Of a DNA stretch of 64,000 bases, positions 44,401-48,789 are shown piece after piece; position 1 is the stretch's first letter, and each line of letters opens with the position of its first letter. The translations under genes were made by a program, and so were the position numbers. Source of the DNA: Mytilisepta virgata (taxonomy: Eukaryota > Mollusca > Bivalvia > Mytilida > Mytilidae); the NCBI GenBank assembly GCA_028015205.1, contig JAPWFG010000025.1:2666001-2730000 (forward strand). Reading direction: 5' to 3'. Under the pieces are notes generated by a model. That model ran no database searches. It worked only from the letters and a program-made list of their open reading frames with translations, and had not been told where the DNA came from.

Positions 44401-47336
44401 TATAGCCTGACCATTACTATTTCTTTTAACACGTTTTCCTTTGACTTTCAATGTCAGGTATCAGATAATCATTATTTTGTGTCCTTGTGCATACTCAGGT
44501 GAGACATGTAGTGTGTCCACTCTTGTTTCAGTGTTTAACCACAATAAAGTATACATTTACATTTTGATAAACTAAACTGTCCTGTTATTGTATTGTATCT
44601 TTTGTTATAATATTTTTAACTTCAAACGTCCATTCATTGGTGTGTATTTTCCAATTAACTGTGTTGTTTTGCTTCATTGTTACCTCACACAAATGGGGAC
44701 ATGCAATGGACTGCACAGTATCATGGGTCATAAATAAAAGTGAGAAACAGAGAAACATGGGTACATAACATGTGCAAGATGGGTAAATCTAAGGTATCCT
44801 CAGGTAAGATCGATTTTTCTTTAACTTGGATAAATCTTACCCTTAGGTATTTGAGATTTCCCTGTCTTGCACTCACACCAGTGTAAGATTCTAAATCTCT
44901 GTAACACCATCCTCCCATGTCAGTGTTTTGTATCCATGTTCGTTCCTACAAACCCCTGACATCACACATGGTGTGCGACATAGAAAATTTTACCTATGAC
45001 CAAAACAGCCACATTTGCCGGAAAATATAAATTTATCTGACATTGTCTGCCTGGGCCAAGCATGAATCGGACATCCTATGCGGGTTTGCCATTTCAATGT
45101 TCATGTAATTCAGAAAAATCAGCCATTTTGACTTGACCTTTTGCCTTAAACAGCCACAGTACTCTATAAACAAGCCCTGCTATAATCCCCTCTCATTACA
45201 ATTAAGGTTAATTAAGTGTCTAACAGGAGAGATTTACCTGTGATCACCTGTGTCAGGTAAATTATTTGTACCGGACATCAATCGATCTTTTTGTAAGTTA
45301 TTAGCTCACCTGACCCAAAGGGTCAAGTGAGCTTTTCTCATCACTTGGCGTCCGTCGTCCGTCGTCCGTCGTCGTCTGTTAACTTTTACAAAAATCTTCT
45401 CCTCTGAAACTACTGGGCCAAATTGAACCAAACTTGGCCACAAGCATCATTAGGGTATCTAGTTTAAAAAATGTGTCCGATGACCCCACCTGCCAACCAA
45501 CATGGCCGACATGGCTAAAAATAGAACATAGGGGTAAACTGCAGTTTTTGCCTTATATCTCAAAAACTAAAGCAATTAGAGCAAAACTGACATGGGGTAA
45601 AAATGTTCATCAGGTCAAGATCTACCCGTCATGAAATTTTCAGACAAATCGGTCAACCCTTTGTTGGGTTATTGCCCCTGAATTGTTAATTTTAAGGAAA
45701 TTTTGCAGTTTTAGGTTATTATCTTGAATATTATTATAGATAAAGACAAATTGTAAACAGCAAAAATGTTCAACAAAGTAAAATCTACAAATAAGTCAAT
45801 ATGACCAAAATCGTTGATTGACCCCTTATAGGAGTTTTTGCCCTTTAAAGACGGCATCCAGCGTAAACTATCCTTTAAAGATCTTTTCCTCTCAAACCAC
45901 TGGGCCAAATGAGACCAAACTTTAGTGGAATGGTCCTTGGGTGGCCCCCTTCCAAAATTATGTCTGGCATCCCCAACTTCCAACCGAGATGGCTGCTGTT
46001 ACTAAAAATAGAAAAAAAAGGGGGGTGACTTTCAAAAATCTTCTTATATGAAACTACAAGTCCAGTTGCAACCAAAGTTGGCAGTAATAGTTCTTAGTAG
46101 GTTCTCTTTCAGAAATATGTCCAATGACCGGGACTGTTAACCAAGATGGCCGCCACAGCCGAACTTAGTTTAACATAGGGCCCTATGGGAAAATTCATTG
46201 AAAAATCTTCTTGTCTTAAACCTCTTGACCAATTGGAACCAGACTTGGCAGCAATGGTCCTTAGATGGTCCTCTTACAGAGGTGTGTCCGATGACCCGGA
46301 CTGTCAACCAGGATTGCCACCACAACCGAACTTAGTTTAACATAGGGCCTTATAGGAAAATTCATTGAAAAATCTTCTTGTCTGAAACCACTTGACATAT
46401 TGGAGCCAGAGTTGGCAGCATTGGTCCTTAGGAGGTCTTTTTTCAGAAATGTGTCTGATTTCGTGGACTATGAACCAAGATGGCCGCCACAGCAGAACTT
46501 AGTTTAACATAGGACCCTATGGGAAAATCACTCAAAAATCGTTTGAAACAACTAAGCCAATTAGAATTAGACTTGGTAGCAATGGTCCTTAGATGGTCCT
46601 CTTTCAGAATTTTGTGCGATGACCCAGACTGACAACCAAGATGGCCGCCACACCTGAACTTTAACATAGGGCCCTATGGAAAAATTCATTGAAAAATCTT
46701 CTCTTCTGAAACCACTTGACATATTGGAGCCAGACTTGGCAGCATTGGTCCTTAGGAGGTCCTCTTTCAGAAATATGTCCGATCACCCGAATTGTCAACC
46801 AAGATTGCTGCCACACCGACCTTTGTTAAATATTGGACCCTATAGGAAAATTCATTTAAAAATCTTCTAGTCTGAATCCGCTTAGCCAGTTTGAACAAGA
46901 CTTAGCAGAAATGGTCCTTAGATGGTTCTCTTTTAGCAACTGGACTGTCAACCAAGATGACTGCCACACCTGAAATTAGTTTAACATAGAATCATATAGA
47001 AAAACCAGCCAAATTGACTGCAACACTTAAATTTTAAGTCTGCTCAAGGTGAAAAGTTAAATCCAGGTGAGCGATACAGGCTCTTGAGAGCCTCTAGTTT
47101 TTTTATTAAAATTAAAAACATTGGAAAAAATGTCCGGCTAGTTCAAATATTTTTGGAAGCCCTGCCTATAACGCAAAAGGAACAAACGTGGATACAAAAC
47201 CCTGACTTTGGAGATGATATCACACATACTCCATTCCTTTTTGTTTACCAAAGTCTTAATTTTATTTAACAGTGGAAGAATTTAAAGACAAAGAAGGATA
47301 CATAAAGACACACCTGATCAATACTATATCTGCACC
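2854..47336 (+). CDS. STAT5: STAT5-type transcription factor gene, 16 internal exons (partial at both ends)
   Basis: STAT proteins are latent cytoplasmic factors. JAK-type kinases phosphorylate one C-terminal tyrosine, the proteins dimerise through SH2 domains, enter the nucleus and bind DNA. Exons, all with AG/GT borders and matching phases: 2854-2943, 4013-4114, 5488-5569, 7061-7284, 9736-10055, 12370-12504, 14385-14520, 16232-16273, 17167-17247, 18126-18218, 32121-32256, 34913-34965, 37308-37402, 38720-38859, 39847-40002, 47273-47336. Relative residues: end of N-domain 1-30, coiled coil about 31-270, DNA-binding domain about 270-435, linker about 436-530, SH2 about 530-628, phosphotyrosine Y638. 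Recalled vertebrate STAT5 matches include [35 protein letters not shown] and [15 protein letters not shown]6 is the main alternative, but the DNA-binding and SH2 segments fit STAT5 better. Initiator exons and the transactivation end are outside the window or not found. Confidence 0.96.
2944..4012 (+). other. STAT intron; repeat remnant at about 3205-3420
   Basis: Mostly unremarkable AT-rich intron. At 3205-3300 a CCGTCTGTCTGTCCATCCGTCCGTCC microsatellite-like run (about 26 bases, here shown as its repeating words CCGTC/TGTC) follows a GCGTTGCCAATGGCG hairpin-like start. This looks like the 5' end of another element of the class described under family A. No 3' end was identified. Confidence 0.5.
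4013..4114 (+). CDS. STAT5: STAT exon b: glutamine-rich linker into the coiled coil
   Basis: One hundred and two bases, 34 codons, phase 0 on both sides, with an AG acceptor and a consensus GTAAGT donor. The peptide contains VQQQQANN and then an acidic, amphipathic stretch. It sits where STAT5 has the variable link between the N-domain and the first coiled-coil helix. Sequence conservation is weak here. The call rests on splice sites, frame and position. Confidence 0.8.
4115..5487 (+). other. STAT intron containing a minus-strand SINE head
   Basis: 1373 bases without other exons that I can support. The only recognisable item is the tRNA-like segment at about 5235-5335. Confidence 0.5.
5235..5335 (-). 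repeat. tRNA-derived SINE head
   Basis: On the minus strand the segment reads GGCATCGGTGGCTAAGTGG, a box A-like start, and about 60 bases later GAGTTTGAATCC, a box B-like element. This is the layout of a class II (Leu/Ser-like) tRNA head of a SINE. The two ends do not pair as an acceptor stem, so it is not a tRNA gene. Confidence 0.55.
5488..5569 (+). CDS. STAT5: STAT exon c: start of coiled-coil domain
   Basis: Eighty-two bases: 27 codons plus one base, completed by the next exon. It follows a T-rich tract and TTAG and ends at GTTTGT. The peptide [20 protein letters not shown] resembles the first STAT5 coiled-coil helix (VTQDTENELKKLQQTQEYF) in spacing and charge. Confidence 0.82.
6085..6175 (+). 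repeat. Fragment of dispersed repeat shared with 15430 and 35000
   Basis: The words CTCTTTTATGTTATTTTTTT, GGTTCTG and ATTGGTATGTCATTTGTTGACC match, in order, the copies at 15440-15650 and 34998-35260. Confidence 0.5.
6411..6683 (+). mobile_element. tRNA-derived SINE with 14-bp target-site duplication
   Basis: Starts with GGCCTCGGTGGCCGAGTGG (box A region), with GAGTTCGAATCTC (box B) about 70 bases later. It then has a conserved central block (TCGGTGGTTCTCTCTGGGTA, followed by a CTCCGGCTTCCTCCACC word). The exact direct repeat CATAAAAGCAATGG is at 6399-6412 and 6684-6697, a target-site duplication that fixes the borders. A related copy is on the minus strand at 15129-15399. ORFs here are incidental. 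Confidence 0.88.
7061..7284 (+). CDS. STAT5: STAT exon d: glutamine-rich coiled coil
   Basis: 224 bases. It begins with two bases that complete an Ala codon and ends in phase 0 at GTAAGA. The peptide is strongly helical, with [19 protein letters not shown] and long K/E heptad-like runs. This matches the coiled-coil domain, which in STATs binds partner proteins and takes part in nuclear import. The glutamine tracts are longer than in vertebrate STAT5 as I recall it. Confidence 0.88.
7746..8486 (+). mobile_element. Family F element F1 (HINE-like)
   Basis: Begins TATGCCCATCAAAATTTTGA, which forms a short foldback with nearby bases. It carries about 160-bp tandem units keyed by ACATGTCGCG at about 7983 and 8143 and a diverged third near 8316. 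It ends in a GC-rich stem-loop, TGCGCTCGTGGCGCA, then GCTGTTT. This is the same plan as families A-E. No coding capacity. Confidence 0.7.
9146..9532 (+). mobile_element. MITE-1 copy 1, TA-flanked, terminal inverted repeats
   Basis: A 387-bp segment with terminal inverted repeats: AGGATGATCGCTGGTC at the left, GACCAGCGAGCATCCT at the right, differing at one position. TA dinucleotides flank both ends. A second copy is at 33393-33777 with the same ends. The pattern fits a non-autonomous Tc1/mariner-type transposon. Confidence 0.85.
9736..10055 (+). CDS. STAT5: STAT exon e: last coiled-coil helices, start of DNA-binding domain
   Basis: 320 bases: 106 codons plus two bases. It contains [16 protein letters not shown] and [19 protein letters not shown], two of the most diagnostic STAT5-type stretches, and ends at LSSLVT. 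The donor is GTGTGT. A family A repeat begins only 11 bases into the intron (at 10067), so almost the whole 5' end of this intron is transposon-derived. Confidence 0.96.
10067..11414 (+). mobile_element. Family A element A1
   Basis: Family A elements begin T-TAGCTCACCTGACC, fold into a hairpin with GGTCA-GTGAGCT, and then have a CGTCC microsatellite. They end CAGGTGAGC, a short stem-loop around GGCTC-GAGCC, then CTCT(A/T)GTT. The first GCTCACCTG and last CAGGTGAGC are subterminal inverted repeats. A1 has about eight diverged 165-168 bp monomers with AAGATGGCCGCCAC and ACCCTATGGGAAA words, homologous to the 166-bp monomers of A2 and A7. It starts 11 bases after a STAT splice donor. Confidence 0.85.
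11717..12060 (+). mobile_element. tRNA-derived SINE (second family)
   Basis: A head with GTTGCGGGTTTGATCCCCGG (box B region) follows TCGTTTTAGCGTGCTCGCC (box A region). The body has CGGGTCAACCCAAAG, CTTCCTGCGGACAG and GCACCTGGTTGCCACAGG, and the tail is GTTAAACAATAATTAAT. I could not find a convincing target-site duplication. A decayed body copy is at 2330-2650. Confidence 0.7.
12370..12504 (+). CDS. STAT5: STAT exon f: DNA-binding domain, first part
   Basis: 135 bases with split codons at both ends. It encodes [15 protein letters not shown] and then [20 protein letters not shown], almost the same as the corresponding STAT5 beta-barrel strands. It is preceded by a T-rich tract and TAG and followed by GTATTT. 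Confidence 0.97.
12505..14384 (+). other. STAT intron
   Basis: Apart from E1 I see nothing recognisable. The ORFs at 12639-12860 and 13660-13924 show no domain and the latter two overlap E1. Confidence 0.5.
12973..13859 (+). mobile_element. Family E element E1, uninterrupted copy
   Basis: Starts GTCTCGCCTG and ends CAGGCGAGACATATAGTGTG, then TCCACTCTTGTTT, so GTCTCGCCTG/CAGGCGAGAC are inverted ends. The inside is a tandem of about 120-150 bp units built on ACCTTGACCTCAATTTCATG, CATTTCTCAG and AATACCTAGACCCACC. It supplies the empty-site sequence for the nested insertion at 41080-43064. Confidence 0.8.
14385..14520 (+). CDS. STAT5: STAT exon g: DNA-binding domain, middle
   Basis: 136 bases: one base completing Ser, then 45 codons. 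The peptide [23 protein letters not shown] and FRNM follows the STAT5 order SEQQAKSLLKN, SGEILN, MEYHQ and FRNM. The GTAATT donor follows FRNM directly. Confidence 0.96.
15129..15399 (-). mobile_element. tRNA-derived SINE, minus-strand copy
   Basis: Reverse complement of the 6411-6683 SINE, with box B (GAGTTCGAATCTC on the minus strand), the central CTCCGGCTTCCTCCACC block and a plus-strand GAGGCCCC end. Direct repeats TTTCATAGT lie at 15120-15128 and 15400-15408, the likely target-site duplication. Confidence 0.85.
15430..15650 (+). repeat. Dispersed repeat copy (also at 34998-35260)
   Basis: The words TTTATACACCAGA, GATAAGGGGGA, TTTAACCCCAC, CAGTGTCT-TACCAAGTCA and GTTTGTGTTTTGTGCTCTTT occur in the same order at 34998-35260. 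No protein similarity was seen, so class is unknown. Confidence 0.65.
16232..16273 (+). CDS. STAT5: STAT exon h: 14-codon microexon in the DNA-binding domain
   Basis: A 42-base exon, phase 0, too short to show as an ORF. It encodes [14 protein letters not shown], matching STAT5 LKRIKRADRRGAE, a basic loop between FRNM and VTEEKF. The AG acceptor lies at 16230-16231 after TTTTTATTTC, and the donor is GTAACA. Confidence 0.93.
16274..17166 (+). other. STAT intron, no recognised feature
   Basis: AT-rich, no exon, repeat copy or RNA gene that I can support. Confidence 0.5.
17167..17247 (+). CDS. STAT5: STAT exon i: DNA-binding domain
   Basis: Eighty-one bases, 27 codons, phase 0. It encodes [15 protein letters not shown] and ELMFQVW, matching STAT5 SVTEEKFTVLFESQF and ELVFQVK. 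Trp replaces the Lys before TLSLP, which is unusual at that position. The donor is GTATGT. Confidence 0.95.
17756..17949 (+). mobile_element. MITE-3, about 190 bp
   Basis: The left end TAAGGGCTATTCCAATAAAA and the right end TTTTAATGGAATAGCCCTAA are inverted copies. The similarity continues inward through GGGAGGGTAGGAA / TTCCTAACCTCCC, giving arms of about 40 bp. Only one copy is in the window. Confidence 0.7.
18126..18218 (+). CDS. STAT5: STAT exon j: DNA-binding domain, end
   Basis: Ninety-three bases, 31 codons, phase 0. It encodes [14 protein letters not shown] and [12 protein letters not shown], the most conserved block of STAT5. The next exon is 13.9 kb away. The intervening intron is filled with duplications, family A and C elements and satellite DNA. 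Confidence 0.97.
18471..18594. repeat. Short fold-back with 30-bp arms
   Basis: Left arm 18471-18500 and right arm 18564-18594 are inverted copies (ACAAACATTTGTACGACTAC versus GTAGTCCTACAAATGTTTGT) with a loop of about 63 bases. It could be a very short TIR element. Confidence 0.65.
19085..20760 (+). repeat. Tandem duplication, two units of about 800-860 bp
   Basis: Unit 1 (about 19085-19870) and unit 2 (about 19905-20760) share a long ordered series of words: TTCATCCCATGCCTGCCTGT, ATCAGGGTTG-TCAACAACT, AGGGTTCATTCACACAGGAA, ACTGGATAATACTT and TGTCATAAGTATTTTTTC. Unit 2 ends where family A element A2 begins. Function unknown; no exon seen. Confidence 0.75.
20766..23034 (+). mobile_element. 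Family A element A2 with array of 12 166-bp monomers
   Basis: Starts TTAGCTCACCTGACCC and the pairing GGGTCAAGTGAGC, then a CGTCC microsatellite. It has twelve near-identical 166-bp monomers (about 20885-22790, the last one shortened by a deletion), a unique 3' block from AAGATGTTTAGAAGTCTATC, and CAGGTGAGCGACACAGGCTC with a stem-loop and CTCTAGTT. Monomers carry AAGATGGCCGCCAGC and AACATAGGACCCTATGGGAA. Monomer variants (ACCACTGAATGG with CTAAATCTGG; ACCGTTGAATGG with CCAAACATGG) are intermixed. Minus-strand 60-70 codon ORFs here are repeat translations. Confidence 0.92.
23195..24012 (+). mobile_element. Family C element C1
   Basis: Starts TTTTTATGCCCCACGC, which folds with GGGGGCAT about 20 bases later, followed by a pyrimidine-rich CTGTCCATTCC region. 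It has three or four degenerate units with TCCGCACT, CTCATCCAAATTTTATGAAA and ACACAATGCTAAGAACCAC. It ends GGGGGCATTAGTGTCCTCAGACAC. A near-perfect palindrome (23857-23967) interrupts it. Confidence 0.75.
23857..23967. repeat. Near-perfect palindrome, about 48-bp arms
   Basis: Left arm about 23857-23905 and right arm about 23919-23967. CACAGGCATTTGTTTTATAC on the left is the exact reverse complement of GTATAAAACAAATGCCTGTG on the right, and the pairing continues through AATAACAGCCCCATACACTA with only a few mismatches. The loop is about 13-19 bases. It lies inside C1. Confidence 0.85.
24103..25175 (+). mobile_element. Family A element A3
   Basis: Begins TAGCTCACCTGGACC with a folding partner GGTCCATGTGAGC, has a short CGTCGTC run, and ends CAGGTGAGCGATTCAGGCTC, CTGGGAGCC and TCTTGTT. 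Inside are two long diverged units with AACATGGC(C/T)GCCATGGC and TAAATTGCAGTTTTTTGC. It abuts A4 head to tail and is almost identical to A4's first kilobase. Confidence 0.85.
25176..27590 (+). mobile_element. Family A element A4, longest CGTCC microsatellite
   Basis: Follows A3 directly. After the hairpin TAGCTCACCTGACCC/GGGTCATGTGAGC comes about 90 bp of an 11-bp period (CGTCCGTCCGT and variants). It then has units like those of A3 and several diverged units with AAAAACATGGCC and AGAACATAGGGGT. A 5'-like fragment recurs at about 27117 (GTGAGCTTTTAATTGCCATC). It ends CAGGTGAGCGATTCAGGCTC and TCTTGTT. Confidence 0.83.
27616..29532 (+). mobile_element. Family A element A5
   Basis: Starts TAGCTCACCTGGCCGAAGGC and the pairing CATGTGAGC, then CGTCGTCCGTCGTC. 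Inside, several 159-bp units (about 28330-29230) carry CCCATTTAGGAGTTATTGCC and TTTGCCATGTTGAGATCTAC. It ends CAGGTGAGCGATACAGGCTC and CTCTTGT. Confidence 0.83.
29690..29890 (+). repeat. Two-copy tandem repeat
   Basis: The run ATACTTCAGTTTGTAAATATCTCC and the ATATCTGTATGGATATGAAT word (here split into parts of at most 20 bases plus a shared CTCC) occurs twice, about 115 bp apart. Nothing else is seen. Confidence 0.6.
29980..30945 (+). repeat. 102-bp satellite, about 9 full units plus a partial
   Basis: GATATCAAGCTCAAAATATA recurs at about 30025, 30112, 30220, 30320, 30418, 30519, 30621, 30723 and 30825. The last four spacings are exactly 102 bp. Units also share CTTACTACACTTGGGG and TAATGAGGTGTGTTTG. 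The later units are nearly identical and the earlier ones are diverged. Because 102 is a multiple of three, long ORFs are open on both strands (30407-30961 plus, 30385-30894 minus). I treat these as repeat translations. Confidence 0.9.
31216..31596 (+). mobile_element. MITE-2 copy 1
   Basis: Ends are inverted: TAGGCCATACCAAATTGAT at the left and AAATTGGTGTGGCCTTA at the right, continuing inward through TTCTTTGGATTT / AAATCCAAAGAAC. A second copy with the same ends and internal words (TTTTTGGACTATGTAAATTT) is at 63082-63454. Confidence 0.82.
32121..32256 (+). CDS. STAT5: STAT exon k: linker domain start
   Basis: 136 bases: 45 codons plus one base. The peptide [27 protein letters not shown] and [10 protein letters not shown] follows STAT5 GRVPFAVPDKVLW, LNMKFKAEVQSNRGL and NLVFLAQKLF. 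The acceptor is TTTTGTAG and the donor GTAAGT. A family B element starts about 55 bases downstream. Confidence 0.95.
32311..33099 (+). mobile_element. Family B element B1 with four tandem units
   Basis: Starts TTTATACCCCCCC and pairs with GGGGGGGTATA, then CCTTGTCCGTCCGTC and a (TGTC)n microsatellite. Four units of about 169 bp carry GCGCAACTCCTCCTAGACCG and ATCACACAAGGGAGATAATT. It ends GGGGGGTATCC and the stem-loop GTGAGCTTTGCTCAC, then AGTACATCTAGTTT. It starts about 55 bases after the exon ending at 32256. Confidence 0.85.
33393..33777 (+). mobile_element. MITE-1 copy 2
   Basis: Same ends and TA flanks as 9146-9532 (AGGATGATCGCTGGTC ... GACCAGCGAGCATCCT), with high similarity throughout and small indels. 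Confidence 0.85.
34098..34411 (+). mobile_element. Family B element B2, no 3' stem-loop
   Basis: Starts TATACCCCCATTCTACGGAG with the pairing GGGTGGTATA, then CTTGTCTGTTTGTCTGTCTG and CCGTCCG. It contains no tandem core and ends at GAGTGGGGGTATAC. The terminal GTGAGC stem-loop seen in B1 and B3 is absent. Confidence 0.65.
34650..34815 (+). repeat. Two-copy 76-bp tandem repeat
   Basis: TTTTTTGAGAAATTGGTGTT and TTTGAGAAAAATTTTCA recur about 76 bases apart with few differences, just upstream of the exon at 34913. Confidence 0.7.
34913..34965 (+). CDS. STAT5: STAT exon l: linker domain, short exon
   Basis: Fifty-three bases with a split Ser codon at the start and phase 0 at the end. It encodes [18 protein letters not shown], the counterpart of the STAT5 segment ending VSWSQFNRE. 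The donor is GTCTGT. Confidence 0.9.
34998..35260 (+). repeat. Dispersed repeat copy
   Basis: Best-preserved copy of the family also at 15430-15650 and, as a fragment, 6085-6175. Words include TTTTATACACCAGAG, GTTTAACCCCACCACTGTTA and GTTTGTGTTTTGTGCTCTTT. No ORF of note. Confidence 0.65.
35507..35668. repeat. Long fold-back with about 75-bp arms
   Basis: Left arm about 35507-35582, right arm about 35591-35668, loop about 9 bases. The core GTTATCTTTTCCTAACCAAT and AGGTAAGGGAGATAA are perfectly mirrored on the right arm. The ends TTAATGAG/CTCATTAA are inverted. It would form an intronic RNA hairpin of about 160 nt. Confidence 0.88.
35752..36018 (+). mobile_element. Family B element B3
   Basis: Starts TTATACCCCTGCTCC and has CCATCTGTCTGTCCGTTAC. 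It ends TTGGGGGTATC and the stem-loop GTGAGCAATAGCTCACAGTA, then CATCTTGTTA. No tandem core. Confidence 0.72.
36020..37307 (+). other. STAT intron, no recognised repeat
   Basis: AT-rich sequence upstream of the exon at 37308. ORFs here (for example 36681-37085 minus) show no domain or codon pattern I can support. Confidence 0.5.
37308..37402 (+). CDS. STAT5: STAT exon m: end of linker, start of SH2
   Basis: Ninety-five bases: 31 codons plus two bases. It encodes [16 protein letters not shown] and then HLKNLWCDG, matching STAT5 LPGWNYTFWQWFDGVM and HWNDG. The AG acceptor is at 37306-37307 and the donor is GTATGT. Confidence 0.95.
37517..38053 (+). mobile_element. Family C element C2
   Basis: Starts TTTATGCCCCACCACAAATG with the pairing GGGGCATA, then GGTCCGTCTGTCCATACGTC. 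Two units of about 140 bp carry GTGTATCAATGAAACTTCAT and GTGGATGTGCCTTGGATG. It ends in the stem-loop TGTGTCGTACAGACACA and TTTCTAGTT. It starts about 115 bases after the exon ending at 37402. Confidence 0.75.
38360..38563 (+). mobile_element. Family E element E2, internally deleted
   Basis: About 200 bp with both ends of family E (TCTCGCCTA ... CAGGCGAGACATTTATGTAT, GACTCTTGT) and only the last part of the core (TTTTCAGACAAATG). It ends about 160 bases before the SH2 exon at 38720. Confidence 0.75.
38720..38859 (+). CDS. STAT5: STAT exon n: SH2 domain core
   Basis: 140 bases with split Gly codons at both ends. It encodes [19 protein letters not shown] and [19 protein letters not shown]. The Arg of FLCRFSDSE is the phosphotyrosine-binding residue of the SH2 pocket (relative residue 556). 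Most STAT5 proteins have FLLRFSDSE, so Cys replaces Leu beside it. The acceptor is TTCTCTAG and the donor GTTAGT. Confidence 0.97.
39847..40002 (+). CDS. STAT5: STAT exon o: SH2 domain, second half
   Basis: 156 bases: two bases completing Gly, 51 codons and one base. The peptide [20 protein letters not shown] and [20 protein letters not shown] follows STAT5 NLWNLKPFTTRDFSIRSLADR and YVFPDRPKDEVFSK. The donor is GTAAGT. Confidence 0.96.
40250..40640 (+). repeat. Two-copy tandem repeat of about 210 bp
   Basis: TTCTTAATTATACATA-CAATATG, GTCTTTACG-AATTGTTTTACGG and CGAATCCCAAATTTGGCATT occur twice in order (about 40315-40430 and 40525-40637). Confidence 0.75.
41080..43064 (+). mobile_element. 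Family D element D2, nested inside E3
   Basis: Starts TATACGACCGCAAAATTTTT (pairing with GTAGTCGTATA), then a GTCGGCGTCG-type microsatellite. About 120-140 bp units at 41410-41940 carry GGGGTTCTTTGATATGC and AATCTAA. A 35-bp repeat lies at 42430-42590. It ends CTGCGGTCGTATCAAGC, GCGCCCAGCGGAGC and ATTTTATT. D1 at the window start is the same family. Confidence 0.82.
42430..42590 (+). repeat. 35-bp tandem repeat, 4-5 units, palindromic
   Basis: CTTCAATTGCACAGTATTGC and GCAATAGCAAGAAAT recur every 35 bases. The inner ATTGCACAGTATTGCGCAAT is almost its own reverse complement. Single units of it occur in D1 (about 1190 and 1775). Confidence 0.85.
44530..45300 (+). other. STAT intron, no recognised feature
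   Basis: No repeat family or exon recognised between E3 and A6. Confidence 0.5.
45302..47099 (+). mobile_element. Family A element A6
   Basis: Starts TAGCTCACCTGACCC and the pairing GGGTCAAGTGAGC, then CGTCCGTCGTC words. About eight 150-170 bp units carry AACCAAGATGGCCGCCACA and GGTCCTTAGATGGTCCTCTT, like A1. It ends CAGGTGAGCGATACAGGCTC, TTGAGAGCC and TCTAGTT. It finishes about 170 bases before the phosphotyrosine exon at 47273. Confidence 0.85.
47273..47336 (+). CDS. STAT5: STAT exon p: phosphotyrosine segment
   Basis: Sixty-four bases, framed by TTTAACAG and GTGAGT and in frame with the previous exon. It encodes [19 protein letters not shown]. The EGYIKT tyrosine (relative residue 638) aligns with DGYVKP of STAT5, the site phosphorylated by JAK-type kinases. 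It lies 82 residues after the SH2 Arg, against 76 in human STAT5A as I recall it. The exon ends two bases into a Pro codon, so at least one more exon must follow. Confidence 0.93.
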
Positions 47337-48519
47337 GTGAGTACAAAAACAATTAAAAAGTGAAATTATTTTATTATCTCCCCTTGCATTGTGTTACTGG
47401 CAGGTAATGTAACTAATATCTTTCATTGATTAACATTAGATATGACAGCTGGCAGTTACAGGGAGTACATTAGAGTTATGTATCCCTTATTTGAATGCCA
47501 TTTAAATTTAATTAAAAATTTTAATAATGCATTTGGCTATATAATTTAGAGAATTTTAGTAATATGTGTGCAAAATAAAAAAAAATAAATTAATCCATGA
47601 CAGGACCAAGGTTGTGAAAAGTATTTATAAAGTGTTGTTGGCCATTTTTCATGCACTGAAATTAAAATCAATTGTGAACTCCAAATAGCTCTAGACCGGT
47701 TGGGTCAGAAACTAATACCCCAAACAAAATTTATCTCCCTTTTAAAAAGGTTTTGAACATTATAATAGTCACGTGCTATTTAATTAGTTATGTCTTTTTT
47801 ATGGAAGTTCTTAAGATTATAATAATATATATTCAGTTTCATGAGCTATCCATATTTTTTGTCAGTTTTGGAACAGTATAATAGTCTTTTGCAATTACAT
47901 AAATTATTTTCCCTTCTTAGACATGTTTTCAGGGGTTCATTCCCGTTTTGCCAACTTTTTGAATTTTTAGGTATTACAGGTAAAAAATGAAAGTTGGATA
48001 GATGAGATCAAAGCTAATTAGGAACAAAGGATTCTTGATTAGGGCTTGGGTTGGATGACAAAGGTAATAATGGACTGAAAATTATTCCAGGAACATATTT
48101 TTTAAGTATAAGTATATAATGCACTACTGACATTTGTGAATTGTAACTCTAGTATTTTTTTTAGGATTTTTGGGTGATTTTTAACAAAATATATTTTGTT
48201 TCAAGTGTTTATCTTGATACAGACATTTATTGTAACTAGATAACATATTTGTTATAATTATTTTTTATTTCTTGTTGTTAAGTGACCAATTTCATTTTCA
48301 TAATTGTGCATCAAATGCTGTAGATGGTGGGTGGTTGTGGTCCTTTGGGAAGCTGGTTACAATGTTGTCTCTTGTGTTAACGGTACCAGGACAGTCGTTT
48401 TGAGTGCATGTCCAGTATACCAGTTCTGCATCTCTTCCCTGTTTTCTCGTCTTGACACGGTATCTATAGCCAGCTACAGCTAGATAGTGACCGCGTGCAT
48501 GTGGAATGAGTTCAGCTCT

Positions 48520-48522
<3 letters not shown>
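47337..48522 (+). other. Region downstream of last identified STAT exon
   Basis: Opens with the donor GTGAGT of the phosphotyrosine exon, so it is intronic. I see no further exon. A G/C-richer stretch at 48330-48510 has no recognised identity. Confidence 0.5.
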
Positions 48523-48556
<34 letters not shown>

Positions 48557-48789
48557 CTTTTCAGAGCACTCAGAATTAGGTACTATTAAAAGCAAATAAC
48601 AAAGTATACACACATAACAAAATATAAAAAGGAGGAGAAAAAAAATTTAGTTAGTGGTTGATCCCTGTCAATGTCTTTCCTAAATGATTTAATTTCTAAT
48701 TTTACGTTAGTTATTTAATAATAATAATTGTAGCCTAAAGAAAAGGTATGGATAGAATATATTCAAATTATTCATTATTTGAAAAGGGG

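Larger units (their letters stand above)
41007..44527 (+). mobile_element. Family E element E3, split by nested D2
   Basis: Left part 41007-41079 (GTCTCGCCTGTGACGAAAAG ... GGCATAAACTTTT) and right part 43065-44527 (AAAACTTTAATAACATTGCA ... CAGGTGAGACATGTAGTGTG). Joined, they follow the uninterrupted E1 copy at 12973-13859. The core holds about nine degenerate units with ACCTTGACCTCAATTTCATG. Confidence 0.82.
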
